From Puia dinghuensis (GTDB lineage: Bacteria; Bacteroidota; Bacteroidia; Chitinophagales; Chitinophagaceae), in NCBI RefSeq assembly GCF_014642875.1, contig NZ_BMJC01000001.1:1841335-1905334 (forward strand): DNA of 64,000 bases, written 5' to 3'. The notes below the pieces were generated by a model. The model had not been told where the DNA came from. It saw only the letters and a list, made by a program, of their open reading frames with translations, and made no database searches. How positions within the stretch are numbered: position 1 is the stretch's first letter; every line of letters starts with the position of its first letter. This document shows, piece by piece, positions 52,108-61,264 of this stretch. The translations under genes and the position numbers were made by a program.

Positions 52108-52447
52108 CGTATTGCCGGACCACTTCCGCAAGCTTTCTCCAGTCTCGTGGATGTGCGGGCAATTCCAAAAGCTGCCGCTCGGAACGAGGTTTCCACGTAC
52201 CTACCTTGTCTCCCCATCGTTCCCCTGCGCTTATGTAAAAGGAGGGTATCCTGGTAAGCTTTTCGTGGACATCAAAAGGGATTCCGTCGTACTTGCAATG
52301 GGTTACTTGCCCGACTATTCGCCCTAAGGCGAGATCCGTCTTGTGGTGGGTCCATGACCATATTTCCAGTACTATCAGCCGGCCCTCGTGGTAGTAGGGC
52401 GATTCGCGCTTGGGCTTTTTGTCATGAAGCGGTTAGTTGTATTCCAT
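52061..52447 (-). pseudogene. Hypothetical gene disrupted near its start
   Basis: A long minus-strand frame (about 120 codons: HEGRLIVLEIWSWTHHK, IPFDVHEKLTRIPSFYISAG, ending SSGSRTPENATYR) is clearly coding, but its first ATG at 52447 is followed by TAA after MEYN (52433-52435). A second ATG at 52425 starts MTK and then an A5 run (52416-52420); adding one A would give MTKKPKRESPYYHEG and restore the frame. So either a sequence error, a recent one-base deletion, or slippage. It lies in operon order, 42 bases after the next upstream gene. Confidence 0.6.
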
Positions 52448-52467
52448 GCTGTTGTGTGCGTTCCTTC

Positions 52468-52911
52468 TTATTTAAACTCTTCGGGCTGGCCAAATCCGTC
52501 TCTTTCAAGTGCTGCCAACCAGACTTCCGCCATGCTGCAATGTGTTCTGTTTAATTCCGGATTTATGGAAATGTTCCGGTCAGCCGTTAGTGAAGCGCTG
52601 AATTCTTTGCCGGCCGTATTTTCATCCCACACCCATTCAGGGAGGACTTGAATATTTTGATGGTCAGTTGTTCCTGATGCCTGGTTGTCCAGCAACAGGA
52701 AGCCTATTTCGGGGATGAAGGGGCTGTCCGTTTGGTAGTTGGACAAGGTATATTTCTTTAGCCGTCCGTTGGGCGTATTCGGGATATCCACTACCAATTC
52801 GACAACCAGGGATATCTTACCACGGATTTGTATTTCGGCTGTTTCCGTCAAGGTGGCATTGCTGATTAGTTTCAAAAACAGCGAAAGATTTTTTTCGGAA
52901 AGTGTTTGCAT
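52468..52911 (-). CDS. Hypothetical protein
   Basis: 147 aa, soluble, no known domain; includes LVVELVVDIPNTPNGRLKKYTL and ends LAALERDGFGQPEEFK. Next to other small unknown genes in one minus-strand run (13 bases after the 52925 gene). Function unknown. Confidence 0.6.
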   Translation of the reverse strand: MQTLSEKNLSLFLKLISNATLTETAEIQIRGKISLVVELVVDIPNTPNGRLKKYTLSNYQTDSPFIPEIGFLLLDNQASGTTDHQNIQVLPEWVWDENTAGKEFSASLTADRNISINPELNRTHCSMAEVWLAALERDGFGQPEEFK

Positions 52912-52924
52912 GTGCGGATCGATT

Positions 52925-53206
52925 TTAAACGTTGGATTTAAGAATTTTTTTTACATTGACCCTAATAAGGCCTTTTTTCAATTTTAGCTGTTCCTTTTTC
53001 CCATCGATTTTGTAGTCTTTTCCGTGACTGGCTTTCATAAGGGAATGAAGCAATGCTTGCCCTTGCAGGCTGGTGATAAATTCAGGGCCGTTTGCCTGCA
53101 ACAGGTCTGTAAGGGCAAGAGACAGCTTTAAGGGGGATGCGGGTTGGGCTGCGTCAAAAGACAGCACTTCCGCGTCGAAAGAGACATTTTTGAGTGAGGT
53201 AGTCAT
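52925..53206 (-). CDS. Hypothetical protein
   Basis: 93 aa with a Lys-rich C-terminus (DGKKEQLKLKKGLIRVNVKK). It precedes the 52468 gene by 13 bases, so the two are probably one operon unit. No known domain; function unknown. Confidence 0.6.
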   Translation of the reverse strand: MTTSLKNVSFDAEVLSFDAAQPASPLKLSLALTDLLQANGPEFITSLQGQALLHSLMKASHGKDYKIDGKKEQLKLKKGLIRVNVKKILKSNV

Positions 53207-53219
53207 ATGTATGTTTTTT

Positions 53220-53561
53220 TTATGATTCTGGAAAGGATTGGGCGGGATTGGTGTTTGTCGTTTTCAGGCTAAGCACGATGAACGTCTGTTGTGGTTCGAG
53301 TCCGGCAAACTGTTTGGGTACTACTGCAATGTTCTTTGCATAGGCCCCTAAAAACGGACTGGTTGTATAGTCCGTCGTATACCAACGATCGCCGTTGCTG
53401 TAGCGAACCGGTTTGATCTTTAGTTGTATATAGAGGATTCCATCGATCTCTTTTACGACATCGAAACCCCAAGAATGGAAGCCATGGTATGTGTAGGTGA
53501 TCGGCACGACGGTACAGCCCTTTGACAGAGCAAAGGCGGAAAGTTTTTTGGATAGTCTCAT
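53220..53561 (-). CDS. Hypothetical protein
   Basis: 113 aa from MRLSKKLSAFALSKGC; a start at 53597 is possible. Beta-type pattern with GFHSWGFDVVKEIDGILYIQLK and DYTTSPFLGAYAKNIAV. The short leader ACACACAGC lies just upstream of the chosen start. No family recognised. Part of the small-gene run. Confidence 0.6.
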   Translation of the reverse strand: MRLSKKLSAFALSKGCTVVPITYTYHGFHSWGFDVVKEIDGILYIQLKIKPVRYSNGDRWYTTDYTTSPFLGAYAKNIAVVPKQFAGLEPQQTFIVLSLKTTNTNPAQSFPES

Positions 53562-53583
53562 TTCGCTGTGTGTTGAGTGAAAT

Positions 53584-53608
53584 AAAAAAAGGGACAAACC
53601 TATGTCCC
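53584..53608 (-). terminator. Rho-independent terminator
   Basis: GGGACA pairs with TGTCCC (53591-53596 and 53603-53608) and is followed on the minus strand by seven T. It lies about 27 bases after the stop of the 53635 gene. Confidence 0.65.
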
Positions 53609-53634
53609 CTGTCCGTTAGAAAAGAATATGTCGG

Positions 53635-54357
53635 CTACGTAGTTTGGGATTCGTTCGATTGGAAAGGGATGTTTTCCGTTAATTTGAGTGTTGCCGAATG
53701 GGACAGGCGTTGTGAAGCTTCTAGCTGCGCTTGGAAGGCTAGATATTTCTCTATGTCCATTCCCCCTAGTCCATTGATGAACATATCAATGTCTTTGACG
53801 TAATGCGAGGGATTTCCTACATACCATTCGACAAACTGAAGGGCGTGTTCAAAGGAGTGAAAGATGAGACCGGCATACCCTCCTTGTCCCAACCGGCCCT
53901 TTTCGCAAGACCAAATCATGCTTTTATCCGGGTTTTCCCAAATATCGAAGATGGTATTACAGCTTGGGGATTCATATTCTCCTACCCATGTCAACTTCCA
54001 TTTCTTGATAAATCGAGTCGGAAAGAAAGTAGGGTATTTCATGCCAACCTCACACCATTGGTCACCGTTCACCCATTTAGCACCGAGCAAAATGCAATGG
54101 CGAATACAGGCCGTATCGTACAATTCTCCGAATCCACAGATATCGCTTAGTTCGTGCTCGCATTCTTTTTGGCTAAGGGGTCCGTAGATGGCGGTTAATG
54201 CATACCCAATGGGAAGATCGGCGGCGCACAGGATCCTGTAGCCGATCTCGATGCCGTTGTGACGAGGTAACTGGCAATTGGTTTCTAAGACATCGGGAGT
54301 AATGCCCGCATTTAGAAGAATCTGTTTTACCTCTTGCTTAAATTGATCGATTGACAT
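53635..54357 (-). CDS. Hypothetical protein
   Basis: 240 aa from MSIDQFKQEVKQILLNAGIT; the longer reading to 54627 overlaps the PAPS-reductase-like gene and is unlikely. Soluble with Cys and Trp in ICGFGELYDTACIRHCILLG and WENPDKSMIWSCEKG. No domain recognised. It follows the PAPS-reductase-like gene by 35 bases and may act with it. Confidence 0.65.
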   Translation of the reverse strand: MSIDQFKQEVKQILLNAGITPDVLETNCQLPRHNGIEIGYRILCAADLPIGYALTAIYGPLSQKECEHELSDICGFGELYDTACIRHCILLGAKWVNGDQWCEVGMKYPTFFPTRFIKKWKLTWVGEYESPSCNTIFDIWENPDKSMIWSCEKGRLGQGGYAGLIFHSFEHALQFVEWYVGNPSHYVKDIDMFINGLGGMDIEKYLAFQAQLEASQRLSHSATLKLTENIPFQSNESQTT

Positions 54358-54392
54358 TTTTATTGTGTTTAGATGATGAAAAAAGCGATAGG

Positions 54393-55289
54393 CTAATATT
54401 TCGATTGGACGCAGTGACCGTGGCTCATTTTGTATTCCCAGAGTTGTTTTTTGGTTAAGCTGCCGTGTTTTTTGAGTGCCATCCGCAGGGCTTCCGGCAA
54501 CAGCAATTTTCCGTGAACACCTAGGTTGCTTTTGTCCGGGATGCCCAAGGACCGGCTTTTTTTGATTTTTGCCCTTTCCATATCTACCCATTCCCAAAAA
54601 GCTCGGGGATGGGTCCGGTAAAGCCATACCAGTTCGATCTCATTCATGAAGGGACAGCGCATGCAATTGGAAGGGGGAGGCAATGGGAGGCCGGCGAGTT
54701 TTATCCAATCCTGGCAATCTTGCCGGGTCATTCCGGTTTCCACCAACGGATATACCCGGATCAAACTCTTACGCATCCAGGATTGGGTAAATTCGCCTGC
54801 GATTCTTCCTTTTTCTTCAGCGGAGATGCCGATGAGTACCCGAATCTTTCCGTGTTGCTTGGCGTAGCATTTCAGAAAGCCTTTCTTGCTTTTCGAAAAA
54901 GGAATGTGCCGGCCGTATATGTTTCTTCCGACGTATTCGTCCAAAAAATTGTAAATGGGCTTTATCTTCAGGTTGTCAGTGCATGTCTTGGGAAATGCTT
55001 TCGACATGATACACTTATTCTTCTTAAGCCAGGGGATGAGGCCGTTGCAACCGTTGGGATGATATCCTCCCTTCGGGCGAAGAAAGTAGAACTCGATGTG
55101 GTGCCTCTTGCAAAATTTCTCGATGTACGATACGTGCCGATACGTATAATCGTGCTCGTCTCCGGTGTCGCTCATAATGACCACCAGTTTTCCTTTTACA
55201 TAGGCCTTCCGAAAAACAGGATCTCGCACTATGCGGTAAAGAATGGTGGTACTGTCTTGCCCTGCTCCGAATGAGAGGATGGTGATCAT
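54393..55289 (-). CDS. PAPS reductase / adenine nucleotide alpha-hydrolase superfamily protein
   Basis: 298 aa. PP-loop motif SFGAGQDST (residues 6-14), then VVIMSDTGDEHDYTYRHV, the Cys-containing SKAFPKTCTDNLKIKP near residue 98, and a C-terminal CMRCPF motif that could hold a metal. This superfamily covers PAPS reductases and DndC-like DNA phosphorothioation enzymes; no other dnd genes are visible, so classical phosphorothioation is not supported. It is probably an element-borne adenylation or modification enzyme. Confidence 0.8.
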   Translation of the reverse strand: MITILSFGAGQDSTTILYRIVRDPVFRKAYVKGKLVVIMSDTGDEHDYTYRHVSYIEKFCKRHHIEFYFLRPKGGYHPNGCNGLIPWLKKNKCIMSKAFPKTCTDNLKIKPIYNFLDEYVGRNIYGRHIPFSKSKKGFLKCYAKQHGKIRVLIGISAEEKGRIAGEFTQSWMRKSLIRVYPLVETGMTRQDCQDWIKLAGLPLPPPSNCMRCPFMNEIELVWLYRTHPRAFWEWVDMERAKIKKSRSLGIPDKSNLGVHGKLLLPEALRMALKKHGSLTKKQLWEYKMSHGHCVQSKY

Positions 55290-55312
55290 GCCGACCTTTT
55301 TAGAATGAAAGA

Positions 55313-56056
55313 CTAGGGCTTGTCGATCACAAGGATTGACGTGGCCACGTTGGTACCACTTGCCTTGAATTCTCCGGGCTTGAGGTCAATTTTCTCGTGG
55401 GGGACGAGCCCGAGCCATTTTTTAAATTCATTTTCCTGCCGGCCGGTATTCTCTTGCCAGAACCGGGAAACTACTGATACGACCCGTCCTCCTTTTTTCA
55501 GGTGACAGAACATGCGAAAGACGTGCTTGATGTCCTGGTTGTTTTTGAAAGGCGGGTTCGCTACTATCCGGTCGTATAATCCGATCGGTTTAGCGTCCAT
55601 GAAATCTTCACCGAGAATGTTGACTCCGGGAAGGGCGGAAAGGATCGTTCGATTCATCTCCTGCAGCTCGTAACAATCTACGATGGCGTGAGAATACGCA
55701 CGTTGAATGGCTTTTACTAGTGCTCCCCTGCCGGCACTGGGTTCTAGCAACTTATTCTCCGTGTGCTGAATATTTGCCAATGCTACCAACTGGTCGGAGA
55801 GGATTGGATTTGTCTCAAAAAATTGAAATTCCTGTTGCAGGTTTCGTTTGACGCCAGCCGCGACTTCCGCCAACAGTTCCGATGGGTCCTGCTCAAATAC
55901 AAATCCGGCAATTTTGCCCCCACGCCACTCCCCTCCAATTTTTCGGAGCGTTCGTTTTACCTCGCCATAGAGTGGCTTATTCAATTGGACATCGGGAAGT
56001 TTGACAATTTTTCCGTTGACGGTACAGGCTTTTAATACCTCTTGTGCTGTTTCCAT
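55313..56056 (-). CDS. SAM-dependent DNA methyltransferase (NPPF type)
   Basis: 247 aa. SAM site EPSAGRGALV (105-114) and catalytic NPPF at 167-170 (VANPPFKNNQD) mark a gamma-class N6-adenine-type methyltransferase. The N-terminal 80 residues are a separate small domain. It lies 23 bases before the PAPS-reductase-like gene. Probably protects or marks the element DNA. Confidence 0.82.
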   Translation of the reverse strand: METAQEVLKACTVNGKIVKLPDVQLNKPLYGEVKRTLRKIGGEWRGGKIAGFVFEQDPSELLAEVAAGVKRNLQQEFQFFETNPILSDQLVALANIQHTENKLLEPSAGRGALVKAIQRAYSHAIVDCYELQEMNRTILSALPGVNILGEDFMDAKPIGLYDRIVANPPFKNNQDIKHVFRMFCHLKKGGRVVSVVSRFWQENTGRQENEFKKWLGLVPHEKIDLKPGEFKASGTNVATSILVIDKP

Positions 56057-56101
56057 TTTCTATTTATTAAAGATTGAGAAGAGAAATCTTATTCCGGCAG
56101 G

Positions 56102-57427
56102 CTACCCTTTTTCGGGTTCGGGAAGCGGATGGGAAGTGATCGACTTTGCTATTTTTTCTTTGACCCATTCAAAGACTGCGTAGCTTCGCTCGTTTTCGGA
56201 GACATTTGACCAGACGATTTTGCGAGAAGGGTCGTGGACAATAAGCTGGCAGTGGACAATCAAGGCTTGTCCGATAATCTCTTTGACCTTAAATACATAG
56301 TGCGCAGCATTCCGATCGGCTTCTTTGCGCAGATAATTGATTCCGGACGAGGGAAAATCCTTCCAAAGTCTGTTCATATCCCAGTCCATTAGCTCACCAG
56401 GTAGGGGTGCTTTGTCGCGGCGATAGGCATCGACATTGGTAAAAGCCCGGATGTTGGCGCTGGTTTGGTTGTCGGTATAAGCAAGCCCGCAAAAGAAGAC
56501 ACCGTATACTTTATCGACGGCTGGGAGGGTGTACGTTTGGGGATGGGCTGTTTTGACCGGCGAAAGACTATTGCGCCAGGCTGATTGACAGAGCCCGTAG
56601 ACTTCGTCGAGGCCATATCCCGCAGTGTTGTTGTCGTCGGAAAGAAAGTAGGCAAGTTTTTTCCGCATGATCTTTAGGTCCTTTTGGAGCGGAACCGAAA
56701 TGGATCCCGAGCCATTGCCATAGTCGTGCATCCAGATCTCGCCTCCTTTGTGTAGGATGACACCCGTCTGGTAGTGATCGAGGTCTTTTAGATAGTCGGA
56801 CAGGTTCAGGTTTATTGGCATGACATACCTGCCGCCGTATGGAGCATTGTCCCACAGTTCCATCAAATCCTTGGGCAGAATGTATTCTTTACCATCCCGG
56901 TAGGGAAGGTTGGGGAATTGAGGGTGGATTTTCCGGGGGTTGACGTTGAACAATCGAAGCGCTTCTTTTACCTCGTCGTATCGCACGGTCCGTCGCCATT
57001 GCCATCCTTCGTAGGGGTGGTCAACGTCCAATTGGAAAACGATTCGTGGCCGGCAGTTGCGAATCCGTGGAGAAAGATTAGGGTCTGTACCGGGCACCTC
57101 CGTATGGAGATCGTACTCCTCGATCATGTACTTTAACTGGTCATCTGAGAGGGATGCTGCATTGAGCCCCCATTCATCGGCAATGGCCTCTCGCTGGTTG
57201 TTGAGGGTTTCCAAGGTTTGTTCTTTGAGGCGCTGATCTGCGTATTCCCAGTAGTCTTCCAGTATTTCTTGTTCTACTTGCTGCAATCCATCGGGAAGTA
57301 CCAGCAGTTTATTGATTTGCTCTGGAGTAAGGTGATCACCGTAGTCCCAATATAACTTCGGCGGAGGTGTTTGTCGCAACGTCTCGCGGATACGATTCAA
57401 CAATGAATCGGATAATTGTTTTTCCAT
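56102..57427 (-). CDS. Hypothetical protein
   Basis: 441 aa, soluble, with a Trp/Tyr-rich middle (EGWQWRRTVRYDEVKE, MPINLNLSDYLKDLDHYQTG). No domain recognised. It is one of the larger unknown proteins of the mobile block, 45 bases upstream of the NPPF methyltransferase. A DNA-binding or accessory role is only inferred from context. Confidence 0.65.
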   Translation of the reverse strand: MEKQLSDSLLNRIRETLRQTPPPKLYWDYGDHLTPEQINKLLVLPDGLQQVEQEILEDYWEYADQRLKEQTLETLNNQREAIADEWGLNAASLSDDQLKYMIEEYDLHTEVPGTDPNLSPRIRNCRPRIVFQLDVDHPYEGWQWRRTVRYDEVKEALRLFNVNPRKIHPQFPNLPYRDGKEYILPKDLMELWDNAPYGGRYVMPINLNLSDYLKDLDHYQTGVILHKGGEIWMHDYGNGSGSISVPLQKDLKIMRKKLAYFLSDDNNTAGYGLDEVYGLCQSAWRNSLSPVKTAHPQTYTLPAVDKVYGVFFCGLAYTDNQTSANIRAFTNVDAYRRDKAPLPGELMDWDMNRLWKDFPSSGINYLRKEADRNAAHYVFKVKEIIGQALIVHCQLIVHDPSRKIVWSNVSENERSYAVFEWVKEKIAKSITSHPLPEPEKG

Positions 57428-57481
57428 TTTTTTTGAGTTGATAAATGAAGGAAGGGGGGCTCGACAAGATGCTGTTGTGCG

Positions 57482-57901
57482 CTAAGAGAATTGGGTCTGT
57501 CGATCGGCTGAAGAGGTATTCAGTACCCGATTTTTGGCATCTATTACAATTTTGGCTACATGGTCGAACCAAATGTTTCTTAGTTCATGAACTGTCTTTG
57601 AATGGAGCTTGTGGCCGTCAAAATGCAGAAAATGGGTGTTTCGGTCTTTGCAGTCAATCCAAACAAATAATTCTTTTAATTTGGTTTCCATTTCATCGAC
57701 CGTGATTGGATGTTTCCAGGAATAGTCCTCAACCGAGGGTCTCAGTAATAACAGGTCGGTGCCAGTTCGTCGATATCCGTACACAAAAGGTCCGTCGTAA
57801 TCCATTAAGGTTTTGAAGTCAAGTTTGCGTAGGTCGTGCTGATAGTGGACCAGAACAGGCTCGACGACCTCCCTTACTCGTTTGAAGGTTTCTACACTCA
57901 T
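57482..57901 (-). CDS. Hypothetical protein
   Basis: 139 aa. Charged, with FVYGYRRTGTDLLLLRPSVED near the middle. No known family. It lies 54 bases before the 56102 gene in the same direction. Function unknown. Confidence 0.6.
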   Translation of the reverse strand: MSVETFKRVREVVEPVLVHYQHDLRKLDFKTLMDYDGPFVYGYRRTGTDLLLLRPSVEDYSWKHPITVDEMETKLKELFVWIDCKDRNTHFLHFDGHKLHSKTVHELRNIWFDHVAKIVIDAKNRVLNTSSADRQTQFS

Positions 57902-57991
57902 GGTATTTATTTTAAAATGTTACGGGTTTCTGCACCATCGATTTGCGGGAAACAGGATGGCAGCCTACTCATGATCGCCTTTTTGTGAAGG

Positions 57992-58945
57992 CTATGTACG
58001 TTTGTAGGATTTGCCGTATCCGAGCCCGATGAGCTCTCTTGCGGCTTGTTTAAAATCCCCTTTGCAGCGGAGAAAGGCATATACAGCCGAGGGATTGTGC
58101 GGCCAACGGGCTCTGAAATCGGTGCTTGTTGACCAAACCCAAAAGGACCGTAGTTGGTGGTGGAAATTGCCGGAGGTATAGTGATCGGTTTTGCCTGGGC
58201 GCCGGAAGTAGGTCCGTTCCGGGGTGCTATAGACCATGTGCCATTCGTGGTTTTGCAAAAGGGAGATCACATCTCCGCGCTGATTGAAATCTGTCAACGG
58301 CTGATCGGAAGTGGAAGGCAACCGGGGAAAGGATGCCGGCAGGTAAACAGGTGCTTTGTAGAGGTTGAACCCTTTGGCCAATTTGTGCAAAAGCGCCCGT
58401 TCGGCCGGCAGGATGGTAAGGACCTCCCGTAACCCTGATTGAATAAACTGATATCCCTGGGAGGGGGGCACGATGACGATCCCGGCGTTGCCAAGGGTTT
58501 CGATCAACACCCGTACGCGCCAGTTGGGATTGTCTGCCAATTCAAAGGGGGTACTGGGTCGTTGTGCGAGGACCTTGCTGGAGTCGATTTCCGGGCAACG
58601 GTAGTAGAGGTGATGCCCCTTGTTTTTGGTAAGGGCTGTCGCCATTTGTTGTGCTAAGGCTGGATGATGTTCAAACAGCTTTCTATGAAATCGATCGAAG
58701 ATGGACCGGGTCGGATCGTTTTTGTCGTCAAAATCCAGGGCTTCGAAATGACCGGAGATATCGCCGCAAACGATGGCAAGGCCCCGTATGGAAGGATTGG
58801 TAAAGGACTGAAAAATGGTCCGATCGCTCATGATTTCCGACTGGTATCGTTTCCAATGTAACGGAGGTTTTTTGTTTTCAAGGACAGGAATGATCGAGTA
58901 GCCCCACGCTTTGTACGTGAATGCTGCTTCCAGCAAGCTTTCCAT
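57992..58945 (-). CDS. Prim-pol domain primase (bifunctional DNA primase/polymerase type)
   Basis: 317 aa from MESLLEAAFTYKAWG; a longer reading overlaps the C5 methyltransferase. N-terminal prim-pol domain: KPPLHWKRYQ (Trp-Lys near residue 31), the catalytic DFD at 71-73 (FEALDFDDKN), and GHHLYYRC with His111/112. The C-terminal part has no helicase domain, so it is a standalone primase. It supports an element that makes its own primers, as in some integrative and conjugative elements or phages. Confidence 0.85.
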   Translation of the reverse strand: MESLLEAAFTYKAWGYSIIPVLENKKPPLHWKRYQSEIMSDRTIFQSFTNPSIRGLAIVCGDISGHFEALDFDDKNDPTRSIFDRFHRKLFEHHPALAQQMATALTKNKGHHLYYRCPEIDSSKVLAQRPSTPFELADNPNWRVRVLIETLGNAGIVIVPPSQGYQFIQSGLREVLTILPAERALLHKLAKGFNLYKAPVYLPASFPRLPSTSDQPLTDFNQRGDVISLLQNHEWHMVYSTPERTYFRRPGKTDHYTSGNFHHQLRSFWVWSTSTDFRARWPHNPSAVYAFLRCKGDFKQAARELIGLGYGKSYKRT

Positions 58946-58979
58946 AATCAAATGCTTAAAAGATGAAAAAGGATGTGTG

Positions 58980-60779
58980 TTAGGCTGCTGTGGCCAAGCG
59001 GGTGGTTGTCGTTTTTGCAGCCAACGCTTCGCACCAGGCTTTGACAACGTGGGGCACCACGCTGTTGCCGATGAACTTCTTTCGGTCGGTCTGGTTGCCC
59101 ACCATTTGATAGGTATCAGGGAAGCCTTGAATGCGCAGCAGTTCTTCGACACGCAGCATGCGCATTTTTATGTCCACCAACCCATAAGCCGCCATGAAAT
59201 TTTTGATCTTCACGGTGGCGGGGCTGTCGGTTTCGTAGATGGCGATGGAGAGATTGCCCCGTTCGGCTTGTACAAAGTAGAGTGGAGCTTTATCTTGACG
59301 GGCAACAATTACACAGCAAGGTTCTTCAACGCTGCCGGGGTTGCCACCCCAGGAGGGGTTCACTAGGAAATGCAGCAGGCCGTTGCCGGATGTTGTCCAG
59401 TTCGCTCCCGTTTCGGGTTTCTTCTTTTTGCTCTTTTTTTGACCATTTGCCAATGGCACCGCTGTAAGCAACCGGTTTTTGTCAGTGGGCAGCAAAGCCC
59501 CCGTAGGATAATCGACGGATTGTCCGATGCTCTTCGAATATTGTTTTTCCAAAAAGTGAGTGGTCTTTATGATGGAAGAGCCGTCGCGGGTTCTTACTGT
59601 TGGACAAGGGGCCAGGATCGAGGATACTACTCCGCCACTGGTGTAGTAATGCATTAAAAACTGGGCAATAGCTGTTCGCTTCGCTGTCGGCAGGATCATA
59701 CTGGAACGCCTGGTTATTTCAGAAAGGGAATCTGTGCTAATAAAGGAGTGGTGGTCTATGGGGGTTATCGTTGACGCTGGACCGGTCAGGGAGATATTTT
59801 TACTGGCGTAGTCCCCCGAATAATATTTACTCAGGAAACTGGTATTCCCTTCCGCAACAAATTTCAACAGGCCCGCGTAGATCCTTTCCAGTGATTTTTC
59901 CGCCAGGGGTTTCTCCCGGTGGAAAATGGATTCTCCTTCGTCGGAAAAGTTCAACACTTCCCGTACGGGCAACCATTTCTTTAATGCTTGCTGGTTGTCG
60001 TACTCGGGAAACAAGCTGGCCTGTTGAATGGAAAGGGCTTTCTTTTTACCTTCTGGTCTTTTGGCATGGGTGGGTTCGGGCCATGCGATGGCCTCACATG
60101 GTTTTGCGAAGATGCCAAATAACCGGTTTCGAGCGGTGTAGGCACCGAAGTTTGCACTGTTGAGTTGTTTCCAATCGTCCCGATACCCCAGCCTACACAT
60201 TTTTCTCCGCCATTTGATCCAATACTGTCCTTTTTTGCTGCTCTCCGGGATGAGTTGGCATTCGACGTGCATTCGTCCGTTTTTGTCTTTCACCAGCTTG
60301 ACCGGGCAAGATTCGATACCCCCTTTTTTAACGACTTTAGGAATAAGCGGTCCCCACGCCATGAACTCGGTGACGTTCTCGATCATGATCAGATCCGGAT
60401 CGAGGCTCATTACATAGCGCACCAGGTGGTTGGCGAGGGTTCTGGAGTCGGCATTGCGGGGTCGTCCACCTTTGGCCCGTGAAAAATTTGTACATTCGAG
60501 GCTGGCCCATAAGATGAGCCGAGCGTTCGGATACCGAATACGGTATTGTGCCACCAAGGCCTTTAAGTCGGTCAGGTCGAGTGTTCGGATGTCTTCGTTG
60601 TAGTGTTTGACCCGTGGGTTGTTCAGCCAGTGTGACCGAATGGCTTTGGGGTCGTGGTTCACGCAAGCGATTACCTCGGCTATTCGGTGGTCCATCCAAC
60701 AGGCCTCATGAAAACCCGCGGTGGTGCCGCCAAATCCGCAAAAGAGGTCGATTACGAGGAAAATGGGGTCTCTTTCCAT
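58980..60779 (-). CDS. DNA cytosine C5-methyltransferase
   Basis: 599 aa. Motif I DLFCGFGG (11-18), motif IV with catalytic Cys96 in ASLECTNFSRAKGG (the usual PPC is LEC), motif VI ENV at 134-136, and motifs IX-X near the end (LLRIQGFPDTY, IGNSVVPHV). So the enzyme is likely active despite the changed residues before Cys96. The central 300 residues are a target recognition domain. It makes 5-methylcytosine in the element DNA or host. It lies next to the primase, with no restriction partner visible. Confidence 0.9.
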   Translation of the reverse strand: MERDPIFLVIDLFCGFGGTTAGFHEACWMDHRIAEVIACVNHDPKAIRSHWLNNPRVKHYNEDIRTLDLTDLKALVAQYRIRYPNARLILWASLECTNFSRAKGGRPRNADSRTLANHLVRYVMSLDPDLIMIENVTEFMAWGPLIPKVVKKGGIESCPVKLVKDKNGRMHVECQLIPESSKKGQYWIKWRRKMCRLGYRDDWKQLNSANFGAYTARNRLFGIFAKPCEAIAWPEPTHAKRPEGKKKALSIQQASLFPEYDNQQALKKWLPVREVLNFSDEGESIFHREKPLAEKSLERIYAGLLKFVAEGNTSFLSKYYSGDYASKNISLTGPASTITPIDHHSFISTDSLSEITRRSSMILPTAKRTAIAQFLMHYYTSGGVVSSILAPCPTVRTRDGSSIIKTTHFLEKQYSKSIGQSVDYPTGALLPTDKNRLLTAVPLANGQKKSKKKKPETGANWTTSGNGLLHFLVNPSWGGNPGSVEEPCCVIVARQDKAPLYFVQAERGNLSIAIYETDSPATVKIKNFMAAYGLVDIKMRMLRVEELLRIQGFPDTYQMVGNQTDRKKFIGNSVVPHVVKAWCEALAAKTTTTRLATAA

Positions 60780-60797
60780 GGCATTCGGATTTCGAGA

Positions 60798-61208
60798 TTA
60801 GTTGTTGTTCCCAGACTCTTTTGCCCGGGCTTGCGCTTTTTCGAGCAGGTAATGGTGCATCCAGTGGTAAGGGTTGGGTAATGAGTCAGCATAAGCGGTG
60901 GCAGCTTCTTTTTCGAGAAAATAGTCTAGGATCGATCTCCGGGAAAAGGTGTCTTCTTTGTAAAGGGCGACAAACCAACAGCCCGTTTTGCCAAAACCGG
61001 CTTTTTTAGCGGTAGTGGAGGTGGGATACGCGTATTCGACGAGTTTGGTGTCGGGCATCAGCTTTTGAATGTGCAGGATGGCCCAGCGCGGGCATCCTTC
61101 TGCCTTCTGGATCATGAAAATGGCGTCTTCTTCGGAAGAGGCGGTGACTATCAGTGTGTGTTTGCCACTGTCTGCCTGAAGTGTTGCCCGGTAGTTGTTT
61201 ATTTCCAT
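60798..61208 (-). CDS. Hypothetical protein
   Basis: 136 aa from MEINNYRATLQADSG; a longer start is possible. Segment EEDAIFMIQKAEGCPRWAILHIQKL, then a C-terminal helical part. It is 18 bases upstream of the C5 methyltransferase gene. No domain recognised. Confidence 0.6.
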   Translation of the reverse strand: MEINNYRATLQADSGKHTLIVTASSEEDAIFMIQKAEGCPRWAILHIQKLMPDTKLVEYAYPTSTTAKKAGFGKTGCWFVALYKEDTFSRRSILDYFLEKEAATAYADSLPNPYHWMHHYLLEKAQARAKESGNNN

Positions 61209-61264
61209 ACTATAATTTTTGTGGATGATAGAATATGTTTGATTGGTTGCACAAGTCAATCGCC

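Noticed and set aside
52739-52987. Plus-strand ORFs between 51.8 and 53.0 kb
   Set aside because: They oppose a run of minus-strand genes with consistent spacing; the readings contain no domain or start signal.
54393-55289. Complete Dnd phosphorothioation locus
   Set aside because: Only one PP-loop protein is present; DndA, B, D, E genes are absent in the neighbourhood.
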